Source of the DNA: Thiomargarita sp.
GTDB lineage: Bacteria > Pseudomonadota > Gammaproteobacteria > Beggiatoales > Beggiatoaceae
Length of the DNA: 30,845 nucleotides
Reading direction: 5' to 3'
Assembly (NCBI GenBank): GCA_020721025.1
Contig: DYNO01000013.1
Span: 1-30,845 of the forward strand
Positions 15,747 through 24,315 of the stretch are shown piece by piece (within the stretch, counting starts at the first letter, position 1; each line of letters opens with the position of its first letter). The notes under the pieces were generated by a model, which made no database searches, had not been told where the DNA came from, and worked only from the letters and a program-made list of their open reading frames with translations. Both the position numbers and the translations under genes were made by a program.

Positions 15747-16535
15747 ATGCAATTATATCGTGTTATCAACAGGTTATCATTATTATTTCTCAGCATCATG
15801 CCTTGGTACAGCGCGGCGGTGGAACTCCATGTCGCGGTCGCAGGAAGTTTTGTCGAGACATTGCAGCAACTTAAACCATTGTTTGAACAGGAAACTGGAC
15901 ACACTTTGACCATTACGACAAATTCAGTCACTGTACTGTACCAGAAAATAAAAAACAATGAAATTACCGCTGATATCTTGCTTTCTGCCGACGAAGAACA
16001 TCCTAATTTGCTGATTAAAGAGAAATTAGCAATTCCAGAAAGTTTTTTTGTTTATGCCGTGGGTCGCCTGATCTTATGGACGAAATCGGCACCAATCCAA
16101 CAATTGAATCAAAAAAGTTTGTTAAAAATCAATACGATATCCATCCCCAATCCAGATACTACCGTGTATGGTCATGCAGCACGGCAAATATTAGAAGGAT
16201 TGGAATTGTGGGAAAAAATCCAACCAAAAATTCGCCTGACTCGAACGATAAACGAAGCCTATCAAAATACGCAAAATAATCAAACAGAAGCGGGATTTAT
16301 TGGATTGGCGCAGTATTTAAGTTCGCTGGATAATTTGGGCACAACCTATTGGATTGTCCCACAATATTTGTATAAACCTTTAGCTCAAGGGGCAGTGATA
16401 CTGAGTTCAACGCAACATCTGGCAGCAGCGCAGGCTTTTTTAAAATTTTTGCAGCATCCTAACTCTTTGAAAATTATTCGTGAATTTGGTTTTCGCTCCT
16501 CCTCTCAATTCACTAATGAACAGCAAGAGGATTGA
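15747..16535 (+). CDS. ModA-like periplasmic substrate-binding protein, copy 2
   Basis: This 262-residue secreted protein (signal peptide to about residue 24) aligns over its whole length with the protein at 12571-13335. Both share ETLQQ, PLFEQETGHTL, SFFVYA-GRL-LWT, LLKIN, QPKIRL, QYLSS--NLGT and a C-terminal IREFGFR. It belongs to the ModA/extracellular binding protein family. The first ligand loop reads VAVAGSF, closer to the family norm than copy 1, but the second reads NSVT instead of a Ser-Ser or Ser-Gly motif. No transporter permease or ATPase gene is nearby. GGAG about 11 bases before the ATG is the likely ribosome binding site. The two copies probably arose by duplication and have diverged in the binding site. 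Confidence 0.85.
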   Translation: MQLYRVINRLSLLFLSIMPWYSAAVELHVAVAGSFVETLQQLKPLFEQETGHTLTITTNSVTVLYQKIKNNEITADILLSADEEHPNLLIKEKLAIPESFFVYAVGRLILWTKSAPIQQLNQKSLLKINTISIPNPDTTVYGHAARQILEGLELWEKIQPKIRLTRTINEAYQNTQNNQTEAGFIGLAQYLSSLDNLGTTYWIVPQYLYKPLAQGAVILSSTQHLAAAQAFLKFLQHPNSLKIIREFGFRSSSQFTNEQQED

Positions 16536-16560
16536 GATTTGAAGTAAACGCTATCAAATC
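16536..16560. other. inverted repeat between convergent genes
   Basis: GATTTGA and TCAAATC form a perfect 7-bp inverted repeat around an 11-base loop, just after the ModA-like copy 2 stop codon. There is no T-run on either strand next to it, so it is not a classic intrinsic terminator. A second hairpin, GGATAA/TTATCC at 16621-16637, overlaps the stop of the convergent restriction-modification gene. Confidence 0.3.
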
Positions 16561-16631
16561 AAATAACTACGAAAATAAAAAATTGCACTGGTTTGTAGCA
16601 GCCTCTGAACTTGGTAACGAGGATAAGTATT

Positions 16632-19490
16632 TTATCCAACACCGCGCTGTAAATTCAACGCCAACAATCTTTCCAAAATTTCATCGTCACTGAGATTATT
16701 TTCCCAACCGTAGGCGGTAGCGACTGCATTATCAAGCACTTGGTGCGCTTTGATTAACCAATGCGGCGATTCGTTGTATAAATGAGTCAAAGTGCGTTTT
16801 TTCAGCTCTTTTGCCGCGTCTTCGTTGATGGGTAAAATCCGATCCGGATATCCCGCCACAATTTCAGGCACACGGCGCACCAAGTCCGGCGGATTCAGCC
16901 AATTTTCGCGTAATTCATTCAACCGTTTTGCCGCATGTTCAATCGCTTGGGCGTGTAAATTGTTTGAAAACTCACTTGCCGGCACATTTGGACTCAAACC
17001 TTCGGGAAAAGGAAAAGTTTCAAAAGTTGTCGTTGGAGTGTAACGCGGTCTGTCTTCTAAACTTGTTCCTAAACGCAAACTCCATAACTCGTGGAAATGT
17101 GAATGTAAAATGCCAAATGTCACATCATCGTCACGAGCAATCGCAACCGTTGCGCTGTCCGCCAAAATAGCTGAATTCATCCAAACAAACAGCCGATGTT
17201 TTGAAACTCTCGGAGTGATAACAAAACGAGATAACAGATTGATTACAGAACGCATTCCAGAGCGAGTTTCACCATATCGCCACCAATATTTTCGATGTCC
17301 GTCTCTACGCAAATTTTCACGAGAGGGTTTCACATTTTTCAAAACATACTCAAACGGTTTTTCATACAAACATGCTTCCTCTTCCGACATATTTGTGCCA
17401 AAATCAATAATCCAAGTATCTGAATAACGAGAAGTTATATCTCTCCCATTTGCCCAAGGACGCAACACATCGTGGTTTGGCTTGCCGTGTGGATTCAATG
17501 AAGATTTAAGCCATTCTCTCGCTAAATCACCAGAAATATCAAACGCACCATTTTTTTGAGTACCGATAAAAGAAACGCCAGAATTTTCAACTAATTGTTT
17601 TGCCTTGGTTAAATCAAGCGTTTGATGCAAAATATTCGGCGCGGTCAAATCGGCGTAAATTTGTGTGACGGGTTGATTATTCAGATATTTTTGCGAATCA
17701 TTCTTTTCACCAAAACACACCAAGGAAACCCGCACCGCCGCTCCGTCATTCACCCATTCCTGATCATCCCACGCATGAAAAATCTCGCCAACTTCATTAA
17801 TCTTTTCCAATACTTCGCGACTCGCCCCGCCACGAATGGAATTTGTCGCCACCAATCCCGCCGCCCGAATTTTGTCCTGCGCCAACAAATCACGAGCCTT
17901 TTCAAACCAATAGCACACCAAATCCACGCCACGGGACAATTTATCACGAAACGTCTCACGCAACTGATTCACATAAGATTCGCCCAACACATTAATCATC
18001 TTTTTGTTACCCAAGAACGGCGGATTTCCAATAATAAAATCAACCGGTTGCCACACCGCCTCGCGACCATTTTCATCTAATAATGCGTCCCGACACTCAA
18101 TATGGCGCAAATCCTTCAAAACGGGATTATTTGGCAATTTATAGCCATGTTTCAATCGCCATTGCAAATAACCAATCCACACCGTCACCCGTGCCAATTC
18201 CGCCGCATACGGATTAATTTCGATGCCGCGCAAAATTTCTGGTGTTAAAACAGGCTGTTCCGCTTGCAAGCCCAACGATTCCATTTCCACACCGATGCGA
18301 TGCTCAAAATCTTTCAACGCCTGAATGGTGACATACAAAAAATTGCCGGAGCCACACGCCGGATCGAGAATGCGTAATTGTTTAAGTTGTTGAACAAATT
18401 GAAAATAAGGCTCACGAATGTCATTCTCAAGATTCAATCCATTTTGTTGAACGGATGCAGTTTTGCGTTGTGCCAATTTCGCCTCAATGGTTTGTTTCAC
18501 CGCCTGCCATTGCCGCTCTAATGGTTCAATAACAACAGGTTGCACGATACGCATGATTGATTGGGGATCGGTGTAATGCGCGCCCAATTGACTGCGTTTA
18601 TCTGGGTCTAAACCGCGCTCAAACAACGTTCCAAAAATCGACGGCGAAATATCTTTCCAATCCTTTTGCGCTAATTCGTGAAGTTTCTGAATTTGAACCT
18701 TTTTTAGCGGCAACACTGTATCATCATCGAACAAACTGCCGTTAAACCATTCAATTTCAGTCGAACCGTAAAAACCACCCGTTTTCATCACTCGAAACAA
18801 ACCCTGCAACACTTGCTCAAAATTCTGAGGTTTATCAGCCAACCGTTTGAGTACATTGGTAAATAAATTGGTTTCCAACAATTCGACATCTTGCGCGAAT
18901 AAACAAAATAACACGCGATTTAGAAAGTGCGCAACTTGTTGAGGATCATGACCTTGCTCACGTAATTCTTGCGCTAAGTTGGCAAATTCCCGCGCAAACT
19001 CCTCTGTGACTGCAGTTTGAGTTAAACGCGGATGCAATCGCTCCGGGTCAGAAAACACCCATTTTAACAATTGTCGCTTTTCTGGAAACACCAAATCATG
19101 TAGTGCAACTGTGTGAATTCGCTGCACCGCGTTGGTAAAATTGGTATAAATTTGAATGGTGCGCAGGTCAGAAACCACCAATAACGGCGGATTTTCCAGC
19201 GCGGCGGCATAGCGTTGTAATTGCAAAAATGCGGCTTTCAAATCTTTATTGGGGGATTTATACTCCCACGCAAAATGCCCACTTTTCCACACGTCCGCCC
19301 ACCCTTGCTGCCCAGTGTTTTGCAATAAACCTTTCTCGAAACAGTAAAAATCGCAAGTCGCAGCACTCGGTGGGGATTCTTCCAATAGATTGCACAAGTC
19401 ATTGAAATGTAACTGTGCACCGCTGCGTTCATTCAAATTTGACGAATGCCAACGTTGGATAAATTGTTCAGCGGTGAGTTTTTCGGTCAT
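16632..19490 (-). CDS. MmeI-like type IIL restriction-modification enzyme (nuclease-methyltransferase fusion)
   Basis: This 952-residue protein combines the parts of the MmeI family in one chain. The N-terminal PD-(D/E)XK nuclease site is D66 with E76-Y-K78 (D-x9-ExK spacing as in MmeI). A helical connector follows, with methyltransferase motif X GAHYTD at about 303-308. A gamma-class N6-adenine methyltransferase carries motif I DPACGSG at 376-382 and motif IV NPPF at 489-492. A C-terminal target-recognition region includes RPRYTPTTTFETFPFPEG. Such enzymes cut about 20 bases from an asymmetric site and methylate one strand for self-protection. All catalytic residues appear intact and no frameshift is seen. 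It is 39 bp downstream of a small secreted protein on the same strand. PglX-like and orphan methyltransferases are related alternatives, but the intact N-terminal nuclease favours MmeI. Confidence 0.87.
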   Translation of the reverse strand: MTEKLTAEQFIQRWHSSNLNERSGAQLHFNDLCNLLEESPPSAATCDFYCFEKGLLQNTGQQGWADVWKSGHFAWEYKSPNKDLKAAFLQLQRYAAALENPPLLVVSDLRTIQIYTNFTNAVQRIHTVALHDLVFPEKRQLLKWVFSDPERLHPRLTQTAVTEEFAREFANLAQELREQGHDPQQVAHFLNRVLFCLFAQDVELLETNLFTNVLKRLADKPQNFEQVLQGLFRVMKTGGFYGSTEIEWFNGSLFDDDTVLPLKKVQIQKLHELAQKDWKDISPSIFGTLFERGLDPDKRSQLGAHYTDPQSIMRIVQPVVIEPLERQWQAVKQTIEAKLAQRKTASVQQNGLNLENDIREPYFQFVQQLKQLRILDPACGSGNFLYVTIQALKDFEHRIGVEMESLGLQAEQPVLTPEILRGIEINPYAAELARVTVWIGYLQWRLKHGYKLPNNPVLKDLRHIECRDALLDENGREAVWQPVDFIIGNPPFLGNKKMINVLGESYVNQLRETFRDKLSRGVDLVCYWFEKARDLLAQDKIRAAGLVATNSIRGGASREVLEKINEVGEIFHAWDDQEWVNDGAAVRVSLVCFGEKNDSQKYLNNQPVTQIYADLTAPNILHQTLDLTKAKQLVENSGVSFIGTQKNGAFDISGDLAREWLKSSLNPHGKPNHDVLRPWANGRDITSRYSDTWIIDFGTNMSEEEACLYEKPFEYVLKNVKPSRENLRRDGHRKYWWRYGETRSGMRSVINLLSRFVITPRVSKHRLFVWMNSAILADSATVAIARDDDVTFGILHSHFHELWSLRLGTSLEDRPRYTPTTTFETFPFPEGLSPNVPASEFSNNLHAQAIEHAAKRLNELRENWLNPPDLVRRVPEIVAGYPDRILPINEDAAKELKKRTLTHLYNESPHWLIKAHQVLDNAVATAYGWENNLSDDEILERLLALNLQRGVG

Positions 19491-19529
19491 GAGTGGGATT
19501 TAAAATTGGGTGGGAATACGTTGTTCAGT

Positions 19530-19910
19530 TTATTTCAAACACCACCAAGTCGCCTTGTGATCGCCATTTTCATAGACCGAAAGTGAGCCAATCGCGTTTT
19601 TGGGCGGTTCGGATTCGGTGCAACCCAAGCCTTTTTTCACCACATATTCAACAGATTTGTTGGTAAATCTCCACACGATATGCCGACATGGGCCCGTGCC
19701 CTCGACATCTTCAGTGCCATTAGTCATCGACATGTCTGGCTTAGATTCCATGCTTTTGGGTTTGTTCCATGCTTTGTAGCTAAAATCATCACCGGGAAGT
19801 GAATCAATCATGACCGTGTGTTTCTTCGCCTTGCAAACAAATACTTGTTCGGCAATGACGGAAGTGTTGAAAATGGTCAGGCTGGTAAAAATCAAGCAAT
19901 ACTTGAACAT
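19530..19910 (-). CDS. small secreted protein of unknown function with four cysteines
   Basis: I do not recognise this protein. From ATG 19910 it is 126 residues with a signal peptide (MFKYCLIFTSLTIFNTSVIA, cleavage near 20-21). The mature part has four Cys (VFVC, GPC, GLGC and WWC), suggesting two disulfides in the periplasm. I preferred ATG 19910 because GGGG lies about 10 bases upstream and it gives a clean signal peptide; an in-frame ATG at 19961 would add 17 residues. It is upstream of the MmeI-like gene in the same direction with a 39-bp gap, so the two may share a transcript, though a functional link is not evident. Codon use looks like the surroundings. Confidence 0.65.
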   Translation of the reverse strand: MFKYCLIFTSLTIFNTSVIAEQVFVCKAKKHTVMIDSLPGDDFSYKAWNKPKSMESKPDMSMTNGTEDVEGTGPCRHIVWRFTNKSVEYVVKKGLGCTESEPPKNAIGSLSVYENGDHKATWWCLK

Positions 19911-20113
19911 AAATAAGCCCCGCTTAGAAAATGGGAGGAAGATGAGAAATTTTGACATCAACTTAGATTTTATCTTATCCGAATCAGAATTTACCGAATT
20001 TAAGAATTTTGAAAATCAACTGGGATAACATGCTATTCATTGAACTGGGCAACGAATGCAACTGATTGAAGTAGAAAAGTTATCATCACGGTGCTCGCTA
20101 CCCACGAAAATCA

Positions 20114-21115
20114 CTATAATGCTTCAGCTTTTGCGACACTGTGCACCGCATCTAGCCGCACCGCTTGTAAATTATTTTCACTGATTCCTGTCGAAATTCC
20201 CATCAATTGCTCAATTGCCGTGACCAATGCCATCGCATCTAATTGATATTTCTTCATTAAATAGGGACGGCTTGCTCCATGAGCAAAAGTATCTTGTAAA
20301 CCTAGCCGAATCAATTTCTTGCCGATGCCATGTTCCGCCATAATTTCTGCAACAATACTGCCCAATCCACCCACAACAGTATGATTTTCTAACGTGACCA
20401 CGCCATATTTTACATTTTCCAATGCGTCCAAAAGTTGCTGTTTTGCAAACGGTTTCAGCGTAGAAACATGCAGATGGGTTATCGTCACCCCCGCCTGACG
20501 TAACGCATGACTGGCGCGCATGGCTTCTTCTGTGGTAATTCCCGACGACACGACCAAAATATCTGTTCCTTGACTCAATACCCGCAACTGATTGAAAACA
20601 AATGGAGTATCAAATAAACGCGGTACCATGCCCCGCAAAATTCGTACATATACTGGACCATCCACCGCATCGGCAACCTCAAGCACCGTTTCTACTTCTG
20701 TGGCATCTCCCGTTTCCAACAAAGTCATATTGGGTACGCTGCGTAAAATTGCAATATCTTCAATCGCTTGATGAGTAATTCCGCCCGGCGTGGTGATGCC
20801 CGGCAAAAATCCCATGAGGCGTACTTTTCTGTTGGAATACGCGATAGAATTGACCAATTGATCATACGGTCTGCGATACAGAAATACGCTAAAAGTATGA
20901 AAAAATGGACGAAAACCTTCCATCGCCAATCCCGCGCAAAAACTCAGCGTGTGTTGCTCGGTCATGCCCATCGAAAAAAATCGCTCCGGAAATTGGTTAC
21001 GAAATTTGTCAATCTCGCATGAACTGGTCAAATCCGCTGATAAACAAAGGACATCAGGACGAGAGCGCGCAAATTGAATAAACGCATTGGCATAAGGTTT
21101 AGTTACAATATTCAT
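20114..21115 (-). CDS. transketolase family protein, C-terminal (Pyr plus transketolase-C) subunit
   Basis: This 333-residue protein is the C-terminal half of a split transketolase. It carries the pyrimidine-binding domain with the TPP-activating Glu E53 in GMTEQH, then AGLAMEGFRPFFHTFSVFLYRRPYDQL and the transketolase-C domain with VVTLENHTVVGGLGS. It cannot bind the TPP diphosphate without an N-terminal partner, which is normally the adjacent upstream gene. Here the upstream neighbour is a divergent cyclophilin gene, so the partner is elsewhere or lost. I chose ATG 21115 because AAGG lies a few bases upstream and the protein then begins MNIVTKPY like its relatives; a longer reading would overlap the cyclophilin start. 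Similar proteins are annotated as transketolase or DXP-synthase-like; the true substrate is unknown. Confidence 0.85.
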   Translation of the reverse strand: MNIVTKPYANAFIQFARSRPDVLCLSADLTSSCEIDKFRNQFPERFFSMGMTEQHTLSFCAGLAMEGFRPFFHTFSVFLYRRPYDQLVNSIAYSNRKVRLMGFLPGITTPGGITHQAIEDIAILRSVPNMTLLETGDATEVETVLEVADAVDGPVYVRILRGMVPRLFDTPFVFNQLRVLSQGTDILVVSSGITTEEAMRASHALRQAGVTITHLHVSTLKPFAKQQLLDALENVKYGVVTLENHTVVGGLGSIVAEIMAEHGIGKKLIRLGLQDTFAHGASRPYLMKKYQLDAMALVTAIEQLMGISTGISENNLQAVRLDAVHSVAKAEAL

Positions 21116-21231
21116 AGTGCCTTTTTGAAAGTTTTTATTCATCACAATGCCGGCATGATAATACAAAACAGCGTGTAATATGTTAAACTGAATCATTTTC
21201 TCTTTAACTAACCAAGTAAGACTGTGGCGAT

Positions 21232-22119
21232 ATGAAATACTTAATTGTTGGAATTTTATGGTTATTTGCGACAATGGTTCACGCAGAGCCGCCGAAAACT
21301 GAGACAAAATCGACCGCTCCGGTGCCGCGAGTGGAGTTGAAAACCAATTTGGGCAAGATTACGTTGGAGTTAATGCCAGAGCAAGCTCCGGTGAGCGTTG
21401 AAAATTTTTTAAGTTATGCACAGTCGGGATTTTATAAGGGTGCGATCTTTCACAGAATTTTAAAAGGATTTCTCATTCAAGGCGGCGGCTATACCACGAA
21501 TTTTGAAGCCAAACCGACGCGTCCCCCGATTATCAATGAAGCAAATAACGGATTAAAAAACACTCGTGGTTCAGTGGCAATGGCGCGACTGCCGGATCCG
21601 AATTCCGCAACCTCCCAATTTTTTATCAACACTGCTGAGAATGGTTTTTTGGATTATTCCTCGACACAAGAAGGTTATGCTGTGTTTGGTCAAGTGACTG
21701 AAGGCATGGATATCGTCGATAAAATTCAAGCAGTGGCAACCAAAGAAGTTGATAATGTTGGTAAAAATGTACCGGTCGAACTGGTGATTATCGAAGAAGT
21801 GAAGATAGAAAATATGCCCGCGTTGAAAACGGTTGAGTCAAAACCGCCGGTGACCACGCCCAATGTTGAGAAAGTTATTGAGAAAACGCCTGAGAAATCA
21901 GCGATGAAGACCGAAGCCCCCGCCGAAGTGAAATCAGAAAAACCACCGGTGGAAAAGGATGCCAAGCCGAAGGACGCGAAACCAGTGGAGAAAAATTTTG
22001 AACCAAATCAGGCAGTCGCAAAAACAGAGGGGAAACCAGCGGATAATGCCCCCATTGCAGAATCCACGCCTCCGGATGAACCTTCGACTCCTGACGCGCC
22101 GATTCCGATGATGCACTGA
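21232..22119 (+). CDS. secreted cyclophilin-type peptidyl-prolyl isomerase with Lys/Pro/Glu-rich tail
   Basis: This 295-residue protein has a signal peptide (residues 1-18, ...MVHA|EPPK) and a cyclophilin domain (about 33-195). Recognisable segments are VELKTNLGKITLEL, FHRILKGFLIQGGG, SVAMARLPDPNSATSQFFIN and AVFGQVTEGMDIVD. Cyclophilins speed cis-trans isomerisation of X-Pro bonds and help fold envelope proteins. Residues 200-295 are a low-complexity tail rich in Lys, Pro, Glu and Ala, unusual for PpiA/PpiB, which end soon after the domain. The tail may tether the enzyme or span the periplasm; this is an inference. It diverges from the transketolase-like gene across 116 bp. Confidence 0.92.
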   Translation: MKYLIVGILWLFATMVHAEPPKTETKSTAPVPRVELKTNLGKITLELMPEQAPVSVENFLSYAQSGFYKGAIFHRILKGFLIQGGGYTTNFEAKPTRPPIINEANNGLKNTRGSVAMARLPDPNSATSQFFINTAENGFLDYSSTQEGYAVFGQVTEGMDIVDKIQAVATKEVDNVGKNVPVELVIIEEVKIENMPALKTVESKPPVTTPNVEKVIEKTPEKSAMKTEAPAEVKSEKPPVEKDAKPKDAKPVEKNFEPNQAVAKTEGKPADNAPIAESTPPDEPSTPDAPIPMMH

Positions 22120-22400
22120 TTGGATGATAAACTTTGTATGAATTGCAATTTATCTCCTTAATATCAATACGATCAACTTTCTGGAGAAGTTATCTGACGT
22201 AGAAATGACCCAGTTTCAATCTCATTTTCGTTCAATTCCCTGAGTTGTTTTCGTTCGAGAAATTGATGAAATGGAAACTGTGGCATTTCTATCAAGACAA
22301 TAGTCTTAAAGTTGCACAATATCAGATGCTTCATGTCATGATGGTGCTCCGTCCTGTAAATTCATGCCAATCATTTCAACCGCAGATAATTCCTATCGAT

Positions 22401-23534
22401 ATGTTTACGATTCAGTTTTTGTTCATTGCCTGTTTATTTTTTCCTGTGATGAGTTCTGCACAAGAAGCACCGCCTACTCCTCCAGAGATTTTTGCCAAAG
22501 TATATTTTTTGCAAGATTATCAAAGCGGACAGGTCTTGCTAGAAAAAGAAGCAGATACCCCAGTGGAACCGGCGAGTTTAACCAAGTTAATGACTGCCTA
22601 TCTCGTCTTTAAGCAATTGAAAGAAAAAAAATTCGCGTTGACAGATACCGCAAAAGTGAGCAATAAAGCCCGTCAGATATCTGGTTCGCGAACCCATTTG
22701 GAAGTCAATCATGAGGTTCCAATCGAGCAATTGATTCAGGGAATGATTGTGCAATCAGGCAATGATGCAACGGTGGTTCTGGCGGAAAAAGTGGCGGGGA
22801 CAGAAGAAAAATTTGTGGCAATGATGAATGAACAGAGCAAAATGCTGGGACTCAATAACACACATTTCACTAATTGTACTGGCTTGCCCGACCCGGCTCA
22901 TCGAAGTAGTGCGCGGGATTTGGCGAAAATTGCGACCGCGATTATTCATGATTTTCCAGAATATTATCGTTGGTATTCACAACGGAAATTCACTTACAAC
23001 AATATCACACAATCGAACCGTAACTTATTGTTAGAAAAAGATAAAACTGTTGATGGCATCAAGACTGGACACACCGATGCAGCAGGTTTTTGTTTGGTTG
23101 CCTCAGCGAAACGCAATGATAATCGTCTCATCAGTGTTGTTTTAGGCACCAAAAGCGTCAAAGAACGTGCCGATGAAAGTTTGAAACTGTTGGAATATGG
23201 TTTTGCTACATTTGAAACTTTTTTACTTTATCAAGCCGCACAACCGATAAGTAAACGGCACATCTGGTACGGCAATCAGGATGAATTGATCTTAGGTTTA
23301 CGACAACCGCTGTATCTTACGATTCCCAAAGGCAAACGCACAGAAATCACCGCGACCTTGTTCGCAGAAAAATATTTTAAAGCCCCCATTGCCGCGGGAA
23401 GAGTTTGTGGCAGCGTAAAAATCAGTTTACAAGGCAAAGTGTTAGAGGAACGCCCTGTGATTGCACTGAACACGGTGGTTGAAGGCAGTATCATGAAACG
23501 TTTTATAGATTATTTTACCGCATGGTTTTATTAA
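22401..23534 (+). CDS. dacA: D-alanyl-D-alanine carboxypeptidase (PBP5/6 family)
   Basis: This peptidase removes the terminal D-Ala from peptidoglycan pentapeptides and limits cross-linking. From ATG 22401 it has 377 residues: a signal peptide to about residue 20 (...VMSSA|QEA), the penicillin-binding motifs S59-LTK62, SGN at 119-121 and KTG at 221-223, then a PBP5-C beta-rich domain (about 270-350). It ends in an amphipathic anchor (SIMKRFIDYFTAWFY) that holds family members to the inner membrane. The reading frame is open back to an ATG at 22245. I chose 22401 because it puts the signal peptide at the N-terminus, although no strong ribosome binding site is seen. An SDR gene follows after 26 bp. 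Confidence 0.93.
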   Translation: MFTIQFLFIACLFFPVMSSAQEAPPTPPEIFAKVYFLQDYQSGQVLLEKEADTPVEPASLTKLMTAYLVFKQLKEKKFALTDTAKVSNKARQISGSRTHLEVNHEVPIEQLIQGMIVQSGNDATVVLAEKVAGTEEKFVAMMNEQSKMLGLNNTHFTNCTGLPDPAHRSSARDLAKIATAIIHDFPEYYRWYSQRKFTYNNITQSNRNLLLEKDKTVDGIKTGHTDAAGFCLVASAKRNDNRLISVVLGTKSVKERADESLKLLEYGFATFETFLLYQAAQPISKRHIWYGNQDELILGLRQPLYLTIPKGKRTEITATLFAEKYFKAPIAAGRVCGSVKISLQGKVLEERPVIALNTVVEGSIMKRFIDYFTAWFY

Positions 23535-23560
23535 TTCATGGAATTTTTGAGGAATAAAAA

Positions 23561-24262
23561 ATGTCAAAAATCGCATTAGTCACCGGTGCCAATCGTGGTT
23601 TAGGATTAGAAACTTGCCGCCAACTGGCACAGCAACAAATTACAGTTATTTTAACCTGTCGCAACAAAGAGAAAGGGGAGCAAGCAGTTCAAAAATTAGC
23701 CCAGCAAGGTCTCAAAGTACAATTTCATCCGTTAGATGTCACCGATCCACAAAGTTGTCAGGAAACTTATGATTTTGTAGTTAAAACTTATGGACGGCTT
23801 GATATTTTAGTCAACAATGCCGGCATTTTTCCCGACGATAAAATGAGCAGTGCGTTGGATATTCAAGTCGATATTTTGCGCGAAGCGATGGAAACTAACC
23901 TGTACGCGCCATTTCGGCTGTGTCAATTGTTTATCCCATTGATGTTAAAAAATAATTATGGTCGAATTGTTAATTTATCCAGTGGTATGGGACAATTGAC
24001 CGGCATGAATGGCGGGTGTCCCGGTTATCGCACCTCAAAAACCGCACTGAATGCACTAACATGTTTGTTAGCCGATGAACTCAAAGGAAAAAATGTGTTG
24101 ATCAATTCGCTGTGTCCGGGTTGGGTCAAAACGGATATGGGCGGCGCGGGAGCTTCACGAGAATTGCCAGAAGGCGCGGATACTATCGTGTGGTTGGCGA
24201 CTTTGCCAGATGGCAGTGCGTCGGGGGGATTTTTCCGCGACCGAGAAATTATTCCTTGGTAG
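23561..24262 (+). CDS. short-chain dehydrogenase/reductase
   Basis: This 233-residue protein is a classical SDR. The cofactor motif TGANRGLG is at 8-15, DV at 59-60, NNAG at 85-88, the catalytic Ser in NLSSG at 140-141 and the YRTSK (Y156, K160) pair follow. PGWVKTDMGG is the usual post-active-site segment. Arg after the first strand (TCRNKEKGE) suggests NADP(H) preference. It resembles carbonyl-reductase-like SDRs with a C-terminal GGFFRDREIIPW ending. AGGA 7-8 bases before the ATG is a good ribosome binding site. It sits between a carboxypeptidase and panC with short gaps, but its substrate cannot be inferred from that. Confidence 0.92.
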   Translation: MSKIALVTGANRGLGLETCRQLAQQQITVILTCRNKEKGEQAVQKLAQQGLKVQFHPLDVTDPQSCQETYDFVVKTYGRLDILVNNAGIFPDDKMSSALDIQVDILREAMETNLYAPFRLCQLFIPLMLKNNYGRIVNLSSGMGQLTGMNGGCPGYRTSKTALNALTCLLADELKGKNVLINSLCPGWVKTDMGGAGASRELPEGADTIVWLATLPDGSASGGFFRDREIIPW

Positions 24263-24315
24263 TCAGTTGGTAACGAGCTAACGAGTCCAGTATTAATAAC
24301 TTGTAATAAAATTTG

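Noticed and set aside
17622..18080. 152-codon open frame antisense to the MmeI-like gene
   Set aside because: It mirrors the coding strand of a conserved methyltransferase domain; the composition (many Arg, His, Ile) is typical of antisense translation.
16632..19490. BREX PglX-type methyltransferase as an alternative for the restriction enzyme
   Set aside because: The N-terminal D-x9-ExK nuclease site and overall length fit MmeI, and no brx/pgl genes are nearby.
19942..20028. 28-codon reading frame preceded by GGAGG on the plus strand
   Set aside because: The Shine-Dalgarno-like sequence is only three bases from the ATG, the peptide is very short and unlike any family I know, and it lies in the upstream region of the divergent secreted-protein gene.
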